A stretch of 16,231 nucleotides of DNA from NCBI GenBank assembly GCA_002296965.1, contig DBIW01000021.1, forward strand, positions 1 to 16,231, given 5' to 3'. Position numbers and translations under genes: made by a program. This stretch comes from Treponema sp. UBA792. GTDB taxonomy: Bacteria > Spirochaetota > Spirochaetia > Treponematales > Treponemataceae. Position 1 is the stretch's first letter. Every line of letters starts with the position of its first letter. The notes beneath the pieces were generated by a model. That model made no database searches. It was not told the DNA's origin and saw only the letters and a list, made by a program, of their open reading frames with translations. Of this stretch, positions 1 through 7,405 are shown in pieces.

Positions 1-1
1 C

Positions 2-1168
2 AAGGGAAGCACCGGCGACCTTGCTCTGTACGCGTATTTCTCAGAGAAGGCGATTGTGAAGCACAGCGTGAAGGTCATCTGCGGAGAGGAAGAGGTCTAT
101 TCCGGCGAGGTCATCGACGGAGCCGCGCTCTCCGAGGATGCGCTGAGCGCGGCCAAGGCGAAGATTCCCGAAGGCTATGAGCTTGAGGGCTGCTACAGCG
201 ACAAGGAGTGCACCGTAAAATTCGACTTTACAAAGGCGATCACCGCCGACACCGTGATTTATGCGAAAATCAAGGCCAGGACGTTCACCGTGTCGTTCGA
301 GGGGCTTGAGGCGAAGCTGACTGTCGAGTACGGAAAGACAGCCGCCGAGCCTACGGACAAGCCGACGAAGGACGGATTCACGTTCGACGGCTGGGACTTT
401 GACTTCAGCACTGCAATCAAGGCGGACACGACGGTAAAGGCAAAGTGGGTGGAGGCGAATTATGAGAATGTTCCACTTACAGGCGGTTGGGGATATACTT
501 TCCCTGCAACTTCTGGAGAAATAAAGTTTTCTAACCAATATGGAGAATTCTACATTGGTACAGAAAAAGGTGTTATTTCAACCGAATCTTATACAGGTAT
601 AAAAATTGTCGTTGCAGAGGCTAATTCAAATGTTCAGATAAAGATGACAAAAGCCGATGGCAAAACAGGAACAGAAAAGAAAGGTGGTTACATACAGCTT
701 TCTGCAACTGAAACTACAGTCACTTTCTCTGATTACACTGATGAAAAGTCTGTATATGCAGCAATACAGAACTCTGCTGGAGATGAACAGGTAATTAATA
801 TAAAAGGTGTTTATCTTATTTCAGCTGACGGAGAAACACCAGTCGCAATAACAAAGAACTGGGGGGCTGACATTGCTGCATATAGCGGTGTTGTGACATT
901 TACAGATCAATACGGACAGATTGCCCAAGTTAAAGGAAAAAGTGTAAGCCAGTATACAGGTGCTGTTATAGAACTGGAAGAAGTGCCTGAAAACATTCAG
1001 TTCAAGGTTGTCTACGATGATGATAGTGAGAAATATATACCTATCGATTCTGTAAGTAAAACTTATGAGTTTGATACTTCAAAGAATTCTGTAAAAGATT
1101 TTTCAATTCAGGCAGCGGCAGCGAATTCTGTTGTAAAGATAAAAAGTCTGAAGCTTATAAAGAAATAA
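2..1168 (+). CDS. Large repeat-containing surface protein, 3' part only (Listeria-Bacteroides type repeats plus duplicated C-terminal module)
   Basis: The reading frame is open through the left edge, so the start lies outside the window; the GTG at 56 is just an internal valine codon. The visible 388 residues begin with two Flg_new/InlB B-type repeats. The second, about 284-451, has the typical GFTFDGW and VKAKW signatures. Such repeats occur in large surface or secreted proteins of Treponema and other gut bacteria. From about 461 the character changes to two beta-rich modules of roughly 110-125 residues that resemble each other (461-835 and 836-1165). No C-terminal anchor, LPXTG motif or transmembrane segment is visible, so attachment, if any, must come from the missing N-terminus. 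Base composition differs sharply between the halves. The function is unknown; adhesion or glycan binding is a guess from the architecture. The gene is followed by a strong terminator. Confidence 0.8.
   Translation, partial: KGSTGDLALYAYFSEKAIVKHSVKVICGEEEVYSGEVIDGAALSEDALSAAKAKIPEGYELEGCYSDKECTVKFDFTKAITADTVIYAKIKARTFTVSFEGLEAKLTVEYGKTAAEPTDKPTKDGFTFDGWDFDFSTAIKADTTVKAKWVEANYENVPLTGGWGYTFPATSGEIKFSNQYGEFYIGTEKGVISTESYTGIKIVVAEANSNVQIKMTKADGKTGTEKKGGYIQLSATETTVTFSDYTDEKSVYAAIQNSAGDEQVINIKGVYLISADGETPVAITKNWGADIAAYSGVVTFTDQYGQIAQVKGKSVSQYTGAVIELEEVPENIQFKVVYDDDSEKYIPIDSVSKTYEFDTSKNSVKDFSIQAAAANSVVKIKSLKLIKK
461..1165 (+). repeat. Two tandem, diverged copies of a beta-rich module inside the surface protein
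   Basis: The encoded segments 461-835 and 836-1165 align by eye. Both have a tryptophan-glycine near the start, an SG-(E/V)-(I/V)-x-F-x-(N/D)-QYG core, an S-x-YTG strand, a PENIQFKV/NSNVQIKM-like strand, and end in a VINIKGVYLI/VVKIKSLKLI-like strand. The pattern is typical of a jelly-roll or galactose-binding-like sandwich, but no family was recognised with certainty. Confidence 0.6.
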
Positions 1169-1197
1169 AAGTCAATCTTTGGCAGGCAATCCAATTT

Positions 1198-1252
1198 CCC
1201 CCGTCCGGCCGGTGTTCGGTAGAGTGCCTCCTCCGGGCGGGGGATTTTTTTT
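1198..1252 (+). terminator. Rho-independent terminator of the surface-protein gene
   Basis: An 11-bp stem (1198-1208 with 1233-1243, one G-U pair) closes a 24-nt loop. It is followed by one A and then eight T at 1245-1252. It lies 30 bases after the stop codon on the same strand. Confidence 0.9.
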
Positions 1253-1341
1253 GTGCGGGGGGCTGTCCAACGAGTTCAAAATGTCATTGCCGTGCCGCGA
1301 CACGGGAATCTCCCTTTGCTCCAAAAAAATCACTCCTGCAA

Positions 1342-1370
1342 TTGAAACAAATACCGTTATCTGATATATT
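1342..1370 (+). promoter_or_regulatory. Sigma70-type promoter for the HD-GYP gene
   Basis: TTGAAA at 1342-1347, a 17-nt spacer and TATATT at 1365-1370 form a near-consensus promoter. Transcription would start near 1377, about 30 nt upstream of the GTG start at 1408. Confidence 0.65.
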
Positions 1371-1378
1371 TTCGGTTA

Positions 1379-1394
1379 GTTAGTAATAATTAAC
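1379..1394 (+). promoter_or_regulatory. Putative operator, GTTAG-N6-TTAAC
   Basis: The sequence GTTAG-TAATAA-TTAAC matches, at 9 of 10 half-site positions, the two perfect GTTAG-N6-CTAAC palindromes in front of the flavodoxin operon (11971-11986 and 12002-12017). It overlaps the expected transcription start and abuts the ribosome binding site GGAG at 1396-1399, a position suited to repression. A further GTTAG overlaps it at 1375-1379. Confidence 0.45.
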
Positions 1395-1407
1395 TGGAGC
1401 GTATTTC

Positions 1408-2025
1408 GTGGATGAAGAAAATGATGCCTATCACGAGCTTGTGGACTGCATAGCTTCCGCACTTGATGCGCGTGATCCGTATACAGGAAATCATTCCCGG
1501 CGGGTGAGCGACATGGCCTGTGTGCTTGCGCTTAAAGCCGGATTTTCGGATGCGGAGGTGAGGGAGATTCATTTTGCCGCACATCTTCACGACATTGGAA
1601 AAATCGGAATTCCGGATTCGGTTCTCCTCAAAAAAGGCCGCCTCGATGACGCCGAATGGAGCGTAATGCGCAGTCATCCGAAAATCGGGGCGGACATTCT
1701 GAGACGTTCGCCGTATTTTTCGAGGATGGCGGAGATGATTCTTCATCATCATGAGCGTTTTGACGGAAAGGGCTATCCCGACGGACTTTCCGGGCAGGAG
1801 ATTCCGGCCGGGGCGCGTATCATCGCGGTCTGCGATTCGGTCGACGCCATGGCCTCGACGCGTTCCTACAGGGTTGCGCTTCCGCTTGATGTCTGCCGCG
1901 CGGAGATAGAGAAGAATGTCGGCGTGATGTACGATCCTGTTTTTGCAGGAATCATGCTTGAGAACTGGGGTTTTGTGGAGGAGCTTTACAAAACCCACCG
2001 GAACGACTGCGAATTCTGCCGTTGA
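1408..2025 (+). CDS. Stand-alone HD-GYP domain protein (predicted cyclic-di-GMP phosphodiesterase)
   Basis: The 205-residue product is almost entirely one HD-GYP domain, a family that hydrolyses cyclic-di-GMP through pGpG to GMP at a metal centre. The metal-ligand set looks complete: H29 in NHSRRV, HD at 61-62 followed by IGKIGIPD, H90, HHH at 113-115 and the FDGKGYPDG signature around 118-126. There is no receiver, PAS or membrane segment, so it should be cytoplasmic and controlled by expression or by a partner. The GTG start is supported by GGAG at 1396-1399; 1408 is the only start that fits this site. The gene is monocistronic-looking, with its own promoter and a palindromic site upstream and a 56-nt gap to the next gene. 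Activity is inferred from conserved residues; the substrate has not been shown. Confidence 0.9.
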   Translation: MDEENDAYHELVDCIASALDARDPYTGNHSRRVSDMACVLALKAGFSDAEVREIHFAAHLHDIGKIGIPDSVLLKKGRLDDAEWSVMRSHPKIGADILRRSPYFSRMAEMILHHHERFDGKGYPDGLSGQEIPAGARIIAVCDSVDAMASTRSYRVALPLDVCRAEIEKNVGVMYDPVFAGIMLENWGFVEELYKTHRNDCEFCR

Positions 2026-2081
2026 CGGAATCTGATGACGCAAATTTTTGTTGCTGACGCGATATTATTATAGGGGTTTTT

Positions 2082-2807
2082 ATGAACGAGATTGTTCGGA
2101 TTGAGAATGTCTGCAAGGTCTACACGATGGGCGCGCAGAAAAAGAAAGGGAATACCGGAGCCGCAAAAGGTGATTCCGCTCCGGTGCTTGTAAATGCGCT
2201 GAACGGTGTTTCTTTCGTTATCGAAAAGGGAGAATTCACGGCGATTGCCGGGCCGTCCGGCAGCGGAAAGACGACGCTGCTCAATCTGATTGGCTGCCTG
2301 GATTCAATCACTTCGGGCGATATTTTTGTTGACGGAACGGGGCTTGCCGGCATGAACGCAAGGCAGAAGACGCTTCTCCGCCGCGAGAAAATCGGATTCA
2401 TTTTTCAGAGCTACAACCTGATTCCCGTTCTTACCGCGCAGGAAAACGTGGAGTTGGGACTTCAGCTTCTGAACAGGTTCTCGAAGGATGAAGTCCGCGA
2501 GCGCGCCTGGAACATCCTGAAGGAAGTTGGACTTGACGGAATGCAGGACAGAATTCCCTCAAGACTTTCGGGCGGCCAGCAGCAGCGGATTTCGATTGCG
2601 CGCGCGCTTGTAAAGGAACCGGCGGTTGTGCTTGCCGACGAGCCGACGGCGAATCTTGACTCAAAGAACAGCGCGATGATTCTTGACCTTATGAAGGAGC
2701 TGAACGAAAAGCACAATATCACCTGTATTTTCTCGACACATGACCAGCTGGTCATGCAGACTGTAAGAAGAATCATCCGGCTGAAAGACGGAAAACTGGA
2801 GGTCTGA
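2082..2807 (+). CDS. ABC transporter ATP-binding protein, LolD/MacB type
   Basis: This 241-residue ATPase powers the two FtsX-type permeases encoded directly downstream. All nucleotide-binding motifs are intact: Walker A GPSGSGKTT at 57-65, Q-loop Q109, signature LSGGQQQR at 162-169, Walker B VVLADEPTAN at 182-191 with D-loop after it, and the switch histidine in STHD at 218-221. The sequence is closest in style to the LolD/MacB/FtsE group, which extract lipoproteins or drive periplasmic machines rather than translocating solutes. An insertion rich in Lys, Gly and Ala at about 17-34 lengthens the first strand region compared with typical LolD. AGGGG at 2072-2076 serves as ribosome binding site. 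The AT-rich run at 2062-2072 may hold a -10 element, but no convincing -35 was found. It is the first gene of a five-gene operon. Confidence 0.92.
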   Translation: MNEIVRIENVCKVYTMGAQKKKGNTGAAKGDSAPVLVNALNGVSFVIEKGEFTAIAGPSGSGKTTLLNLIGCLDSITSGDIFVDGTGLAGMNARQKTLLRREKIGFIFQSYNLIPVLTAQENVELGLQLLNRFSKDEVRERAWNILKEVGLDGMQDRIPSRLSGGQQQRISIARALVKEPAVVLADEPTANLDSKNSAMILDLMKELNEKHNITCIFSTHDQLVMQTVRRIIRLKDGKLEV

Positions 2808-2809
2808 GC

Positions 2810-4087
2810 ATGATTCTGAAGATGGCGTGGAAAAATATTTTCCGTTATAAGAGGAGAACTCTTGTTACAGCCAGCGCGGTTGCGTTCGGAGTCCTGTTCA
2901 CGGTTCTCTTTGACGCGCTGATTTTCGGAATGTCGCACGAGAGTCAGCTGAATATCCTTGACTACGAGACTTCCGGCGCGAAAATTTATGCGGAAGGATA
3001 TTTTGAGGAGAAGGATATGCTTCCGATGGATTACCTGATTGAGCCGGACGGCGCGGAGGCTGTGACTTCCTATCTTGACTCAAAGAAAATTCCCTGGACA
3101 AAAGAGTTCCAGACCCAGTGCGAGATTTACTTCAACGAGGATTACTTTGCGGCCTCCGGAAGCATGACCGGAATTCTTTCCGCCGTGGATCCGGAAAAGT
3201 CGCTGGAGGTTTTCAAGCTTAATCAGAGCGTGGAGAGCGGAACCTGGCTTGTTCCGGACGAGGGCGAGTCCTGGTGCTCCGGTGCGGTTGTCGGAAGCTG
3301 GATTGCCGACGATATGGGCGCAAAGCCGGGCTATTACATTACCGTCCAGTGCAAGGGACGCGGCGGATTCTCCCAGACAATGGACGTTCCCATTGTAGGC
3401 GTGATTCACAGTCCGGACTACGTGATAAATTCCAGCTACATTTTTATGGACATAAACTACATTGACGAGATGCTTTCCATGGAAGGAGCGGCCACCGCAA
3501 TTGACGTGGGGCTTGGCGGCGCCGGATTTGCCGACAGGAATTTCTCGCGGGTTTCCGCGGACATGAGGAAGAAAAATCTTCCCGGTGCGGGGCTTGAGCT
3601 GAAAAGCTGGCGTGATGTTCAGGCGGATGTCCTTTCCGTTGACAATATGTACAGTATGTTCACCAATATGCTCATGGCGTTCATGTTCATAATTGCTGCC
3701 GTGGGAATCAGCAACACAATGCTGATGAGCGTGATGGAGCGCCGTAACGAAATCGCAATGCTCAAGGCGATGGGCTACAGTTCCTTCTATATAAAACGTC
3801 TGTTCGCCTGGGAAGGTGTCTCCATCGGAGTTGTCGGCTGCATTCTTGGAGGCGGAATCGCAATCGCGCTTAATGTTCCTTTGGCCTCGAAAGGCGTTGA
3901 CTTTTCGGCAATGCTTTCGGACATAAGCCTTGGCTACAGGCTTTCGGGCGTAATCAAGTCCGGCTGGGATTTTGCCGGATTCGTGAAAGTCGTAGCCGGA
4001 GCGCTGCTTGTCGCAGGTTTTGCCGCGTTCATCCCGACAAATTCCATCCTGAAAAGGGAAGTCGCGGCGATTTTCCGCAAGAACTGA
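2810..4087 (+). CDS. FtsX-type ABC permease, first of pair (LolC/E-MacB superfamily)
   Basis: A 425-residue inner-membrane protein starts two bases after the ATPase stop, with GGAGG at 2798-2802 as ribosome site, so the two are translationally close. It has the type VII ABC exporter topology: one membrane helix at about 18-40, a large periplasmic domain (about 41-280), and three C-terminal helices at about 283-306, 335-357 and 388-410. The ERRNEIAMLKAMGYS segment after the second helix is the typical FtsX-domain coupling region that contacts the ATPase. Proteins of this class shuttle conformational change to the periplasm to release lipoproteins (LolCDE) or drive efflux (MacB). With a second permease and a LolA-like protein following, lipoprotein release is the more likely role. 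The cargo cannot be told from sequence. Confidence 0.9.
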   Translation: MILKMAWKNIFRYKRRTLVTASAVAFGVLFTVLFDALIFGMSHESQLNILDYETSGAKIYAEGYFEEKDMLPMDYLIEPDGAEAVTSYLDSKKIPWTKEFQTQCEIYFNEDYFAASGSMTGILSAVDPEKSLEVFKLNQSVESGTWLVPDEGESWCSGAVVGSWIADDMGAKPGYYITVQCKGRGGFSQTMDVPIVGVIHSPDYVINSSYIFMDINYIDEMLSMEGAATAIDVGLGGAGFADRNFSRVSADMRKKNLPGAGLELKSWRDVQADVLSVDNMYSMFTNMLMAFMFIIAAVGISNTMLMSVMERRNEIAMLKAMGYSSFYIKRLFAWEGVSIGVVGCILGGGIAIALNVPLASKGVDFSAMLSDISLGYRLSGVIKSGWDFAGFVKVVAGALLVAGFAAFIPTNSILKREVAAIFRKN

Positions 4088-4111
4088 CGCCGCGCATAAC
4101 TGGAGATATAA

Positions 4112-5413
4112 ATGAAATCTGGAAATATAAATCTGATTTTTTCTATGGCTTGGAAAAATATTCTGCGGAACAAGCGCCGCAGTCTGCTTACCGGCGGCGC
4201 GCTTTTTCTTGTGACGTTTTTTGTGATTTGCTATATGGCGACCGAATACGGCTCGATGGACGACATGAAGATGAACATTGTCCACAACAAATTCGGTGTA
4301 ATCCGCGTGCGCAATCCCGAATTCACAAAGAACGAGAGGATAAATCCGCTGAACCTGAATATCGCCGATACTCCGGAAGTTATAAAGAAACTGGAGGCTT
4401 TTCCCGGAATTGTCCGCGCCGAGCCAAAGATAACTACAGTCGCGGCGGTCTATCAGGACGGAGACACAAAATCGGTGAATCTTCTGGGAATAGATTTTGT
4501 GAACAGCAACTATTTTAAGGACAAGGACAATCAGCTTGTGAGCGGCAGTCTTTCTGAGGTGATGACCGCGCGCGATGACGGAGCCACGGAGAAAACCGGC
4601 AGACGTACAAGAAACTGCGTCGTGTCAAGGCATTTTGCGAATGCGTTCGGGCTGAATTCCGGCGACAAATTCACCATAATGACAAGGACCGCGCGCAACG
4701 GAACAAACGGCTGCACGCTCCGGGTTTCCGCGGTTGTCCAGTTCGCCGACGGCGATCTTGGCGGCGACTACGTTTTTATGGATTTTGGGGAACTTTCTTC
4801 TCTGCTGAGAATGGGCGGAAACGCGACCGAAATTCTTGTCTTTACGGAAGACTGGACCGACGACGCGATGACTCACCGGATTGCGGACGAGCTGAGCGCC
4901 TCTCCGGAATTCGCCGGATTCGAGATAACACCGTGGCTTTCGGGAAATTCGTTTATGCAGCTGCTTGAATTCACCGACCTGCTTTATTTCATCTATGCGG
5001 TGATATTTTTTCTGCTTTCGGCCATCGTGATTTTCAACAGCTCGATGATGAGCGTCATGGAGCGCAAAAAGGAAATCGGTTCGCTTCTGTCGCTTGGAAT
5101 GGGACCGCACACGGTTGTCATCCTGTTCCTGCTTGAGACGGTCATAATCTCCGCAATCGCCGCAACTTCCGGCGCGCTTGTCGCCTCCGTTCTGGTGAAT
5201 ATAACCGGACACACGGGAATAAATCTTGCGGGGAGCGGTTTTGCCGCGATGGACGGATTCTCAATCAAGATGATTCTTTATCCGAATCTGAGCTTCGGCC
5301 GGTATTTTGAATTCGCGTTCACAGGATTTGCGATGTCGGTGATAGCATCCGTGATTCCAAGCCGGATGGCGCTGAGTGTCCAGCCGGCGGAGGCGCTCAG
5401 AAGCGAGAGCTGA
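4112..5413 (+). CDS. FtsX-type ABC permease, second of pair (LolC/E-MacB superfamily)
   Basis: This 433-residue permease has the same plan as its upstream neighbour: a MAWKNIL-RNKRRSLLTGG cytoplasmic start, first membrane helix at about 24-44, periplasmic domain to about 288, and C-terminal helices at about 290-311, 334-358 and 396-416. The second helix is followed by ERKKEIGSLLSLGMGP, the coupling motif of the FtsX domain. The two permeases share the MAWKNI and MSVMER signatures but diverge widely in the periplasmic domain, as LolC and LolE do, implying a heterodimer with different periplasmic contacts. GGAG at 4102-4105 precedes the ATG; the gap to the previous stop is 24 bases. It ends in SVQPAEALRSES, the usual P-x-x-AL terminus of this family. 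Confidence 0.9.
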   Translation: MKSGNINLIFSMAWKNILRNKRRSLLTGGALFLVTFFVICYMATEYGSMDDMKMNIVHNKFGVIRVRNPEFTKNERINPLNLNIADTPEVIKKLEAFPGIVRAEPKITTVAAVYQDGDTKSVNLLGIDFVNSNYFKDKDNQLVSGSLSEVMTARDDGATEKTGRRTRNCVVSRHFANAFGLNSGDKFTIMTRTARNGTNGCTLRVSAVVQFADGDLGGDYVFMDFGELSSLLRMGGNATEILVFTEDWTDDAMTHRIADELSASPEFAGFEITPWLSGNSFMQLLEFTDLLYFIYAVIFFLLSAIVIFNSSMMSVMERKKEIGSLLSLGMGPHTVVILFLLETVIISAIAATSGALVASVLVNITGHTGINLAGSGFAAMDGFSIKMILYPNLSFGRYFEFAFTGFAMSVIASVIPSRMALSVQPAEALRSES

Positions 5414-5484
5414 CGGAATCCGGTTTTCGGCGGGAGTTTTTGTGGAAAATCAAATTTTACAGGTTTTTACAGGATGGTGAAAAA

Positions 5485-6222
5485 ATGAAGAAGATATTTG
5501 CGGCCGTACTTTCCGTTTTTGCTGCGGCGGGAATTTATGCGCAGCAGCTTTCCGTTGAGGAAATCATGAAGAAATACGATGCGAACGAGGCTTTTTCCAC
5601 CGCGCACATGAAGGCCAAAATAAAGGTCACCGACAAATTCGGCACGACGACGACAAGCTTTGAGTCATATCAGCGCGAGAACAACGACACTCTGATTGTC
5701 GTGGCGGACGGGCCTGATGCCGGACAGAAAATTCTCCGCCTTGAAAATTCAATCTACCTTTATTATCCCGATGCCGAGGAGCTGATCCGGCTTCAGGGAA
5801 GCGCGCTCAAGGACAGCATAATGGGCTCCGATTTCAGTTATGAGGATTTGACCGGCGATGACAGTACGCTTGCGAACTATAACGGCGAATTTCTGGGCAT
5901 GGAGACCTTGGACGGCGCAGAATGTTATCACCTGATGCTCACGGCAAAAACAAAGAAACAGCTTTATCAGAAGGAGGAACTGTGGATTGACGCAAAAATG
6001 TTCGTGGCCCGCAAGTCGGTCGTGTATTCGGCCAGCGGAAAGGCCTTGAGCGAAAGCTCATCCTCTGAATTCAGCAAGTTCGGAAACTATTTTGTCGGAA
6101 CAAAATCGCGGATGACAAATCTGCTGAAAAAATCAAGCGTCACCGAAATGGAGGTCACTTCCGTGGAATTTGACGGAGCTGTTCCCGACAGCTATTTCTC
6201 CAAGGATGAGCTTGCCTGGTAA
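5485..6222 (+). CDS. Periplasmic LolA-like outer-membrane lipoprotein-sorting protein
   Basis: The 245-residue product opens with a cleavable signal peptide (MKKIFAAVLSVFAAAGIYA, cut before QQLS) and continues as a beta-rich periplasmic domain. The GSDFSYEDL segment at about 114-122, the YLYYPDAEELIRLQGSA stretch and the late KELWID-like strand (EELWIDAKMFVARKS) are characteristic of the LolA_like/COG2834 family, half-barrel carriers that accept lipoproteins or other lipids from an ABC complex. The ATG at 5485 is preferred over an upstream in-frame TTG at 5440 because it places the signal peptide at the N-terminus and has a GGATGGTGA-type ribosome site just before it. It lies directly behind its presumed ABC donor and directly before a barrel gene. 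No lipobox is present, so it is soluble rather than anchored. Confidence 0.88.
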   Translation: MKKIFAAVLSVFAAAGIYAQQLSVEEIMKKYDANEAFSTAHMKAKIKVTDKFGTTTTSFESYQRENNDTLIVVADGPDAGQKILRLENSIYLYYPDAEELIRLQGSALKDSIMGSDFSYEDLTGDDSTLANYNGEFLGMETLDGAECYHLMLTAKTKKQLYQKEELWIDAKMFVARKSVVYSASGKALSESSSSEFSKFGNYFVGTKSRMTNLLKKSSVTEMEVTSVEFDGAVPDSYFSKDELAW

Positions 6223-6236
6223 GCCGGATGGATTGT

Positions 6237-7394
6237 ATGAAAAAAAGAATGATTGCGGCGGCCGCGCTGGTTTTTTCGCTCTTCCGTGTTTCCGCCGAGA
6301 CAAAAATTGGCGCGGAGATTTCGCTGAATTCCGGGTGGATGCATCTGGACAGTCCGCTCCTGAAGGAAAAGGATTTCTGGTATTCGTCCGGGAACGCAAA
6401 GCTCAAGGTTGACACCGCGCTTTTTTCCGCTGTAAAGGCTTATATTGAAGGCGGCGTCTCGGTCTCGTCAGTTCCGGAGCTTGTGAATCCCATGACCGGA
6501 GAGACGGTTCTGCCCGCCGCGGTGACGGAATGGTCGCTGAACAAGGCTTATTTAAAATGGCGGCTGCCTTGGGGAATCGCCGGTAGCAGGATGGGAATTT
6601 CCGCCGGAAAAATGCCGCTTTCCTGGGGATACGGACTTTTTTACAACGCCGGAGACCTGATTTTTGGCGGAGATCCGATGAATTCCGCCGGAGAATTGTC
6701 CGCGTCCTCCGCATCCGGAATGTCATTCACTGCGGCATCACTTTCGGATTTCCGCACGTCAACCGAATGGATTTTCGCGCTTTCTGTTCCTGTCCCCGCC
6801 GGAATTCAGCTTGAGGCTGTCGCCCTGCCTCCGTTCGGAACACCCGGAACTTCCGCTTATGGACGTTTCGGCGGCCGCGCGATGATGAACACGGGGACTG
6901 GCTTCCTTGAGAATTTTGAGTGCGGATGGCTTTCGGATGGTGACATGGCGGTTCAGAAAGCGTATCTCGCCTTGGACGGAACGCTGTGGCTGGACTACAA
7001 TCTGAATTCGTGCGCCGTGTTCACAAAAGATGACGGATTCGACCGGGACGGATGGCAGATCTCGGCCTCGCTCTCAAAAATCCTGAACATTCAGACGGAC
7101 GTGCAGAATCATCAGCTTCAGCTGCGGGCGGAGGCGCTTTGGAGTCCCCTTGCCGAAAGGCTCGGTGTTTTTGGTTTTGCGTCGTACCAGATTACGGATT
7201 CGGTTTCTGTTTCGGGAACTTATATTTTCTGCGGACTTGACGGGGCGAAAATCGTGGACAATGCGCATTTTGCCGGAATTACATTCGGATGGGAGCCGCT
7301 CAAGGCGCTTGAAATTTCGGTTCAGGGAATGATGAACTGCGCCGAGCCGGACAAGCTTGCTTCGGTTACGGCCGGAATCAGATGGCGCTATTAG
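6237..7394 (+). CDS. Predicted outer-membrane beta-barrel protein, last gene of the Lol-like operon
   Basis: A 385-residue secreted protein with signal peptide MKKRMIAAAALVFSLFRVSA. The rest is alternating hydrophobic/polar strands rich in Gly, Ser, Tyr and Trp, and it ends in TAGIRWRY with a terminal aromatic residue, as outer-membrane barrels do. I do not recognise the family. An upstream ATG at 6228 (adding MDC) is possible, but the ATG at 6237 gives a standard signal peptide, and GGATGGA at 6226-6232 is a reasonable ribosome site for it. The gene starts 14 bases after the LolA-like stop, so it is almost surely cotranscribed. Its position suggests either the receiver of what the LolA-like protein carries or the cargo-dependent end of the pathway; both are inference. 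Its 3' end faces a minus-strand gene with only 11 bases between. Confidence 0.75.
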   Translation: MKKRMIAAAALVFSLFRVSAETKIGAEISLNSGWMHLDSPLLKEKDFWYSSGNAKLKVDTALFSAVKAYIEGGVSVSSVPELVNPMTGETVLPAAVTEWSLNKAYLKWRLPWGIAGSRMGISAGKMPLSWGYGLFYNAGDLIFGGDPMNSAGELSASSASGMSFTAASLSDFRTSTEWIFALSVPVPAGIQLEAVALPPFGTPGTSAYGRFGGRAMMNTGTGFLENFECGWLSDGDMAVQKAYLALDGTLWLDYNLNSCAVFTKDDGFDRDGWQISASLSKILNIQTDVQNHQLQLRAEALWSPLAERLGVFGFASYQITDSVSVSGTYIFCGLDGAKIVDNAHFAGITFGWEPLKALEISVQGMMNCAEPDKLASVTAGIRWRY

Positions 7395-7405
7395 CGTGCC
7401 CTGAT

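Noticed and set aside
1179..1364. A 61-codon forward frame after the surface protein
   Set aside because: It runs through a Rho-independent terminator and a likely intergenic repeat, with no ribosome site.
3080..4285. A 401-codon open frame on the minus strand
   Set aside because: It lies opposite two clear FtsX-type permeases; its translation is His- and Arg-rich with no domain or signal, a shadow of GC-biased codons.
7395..7405. A shared bidirectional terminator between the convergent genes
   Set aside because: Only 11 bases lie between the stops and no hairpin with a T run was found there.
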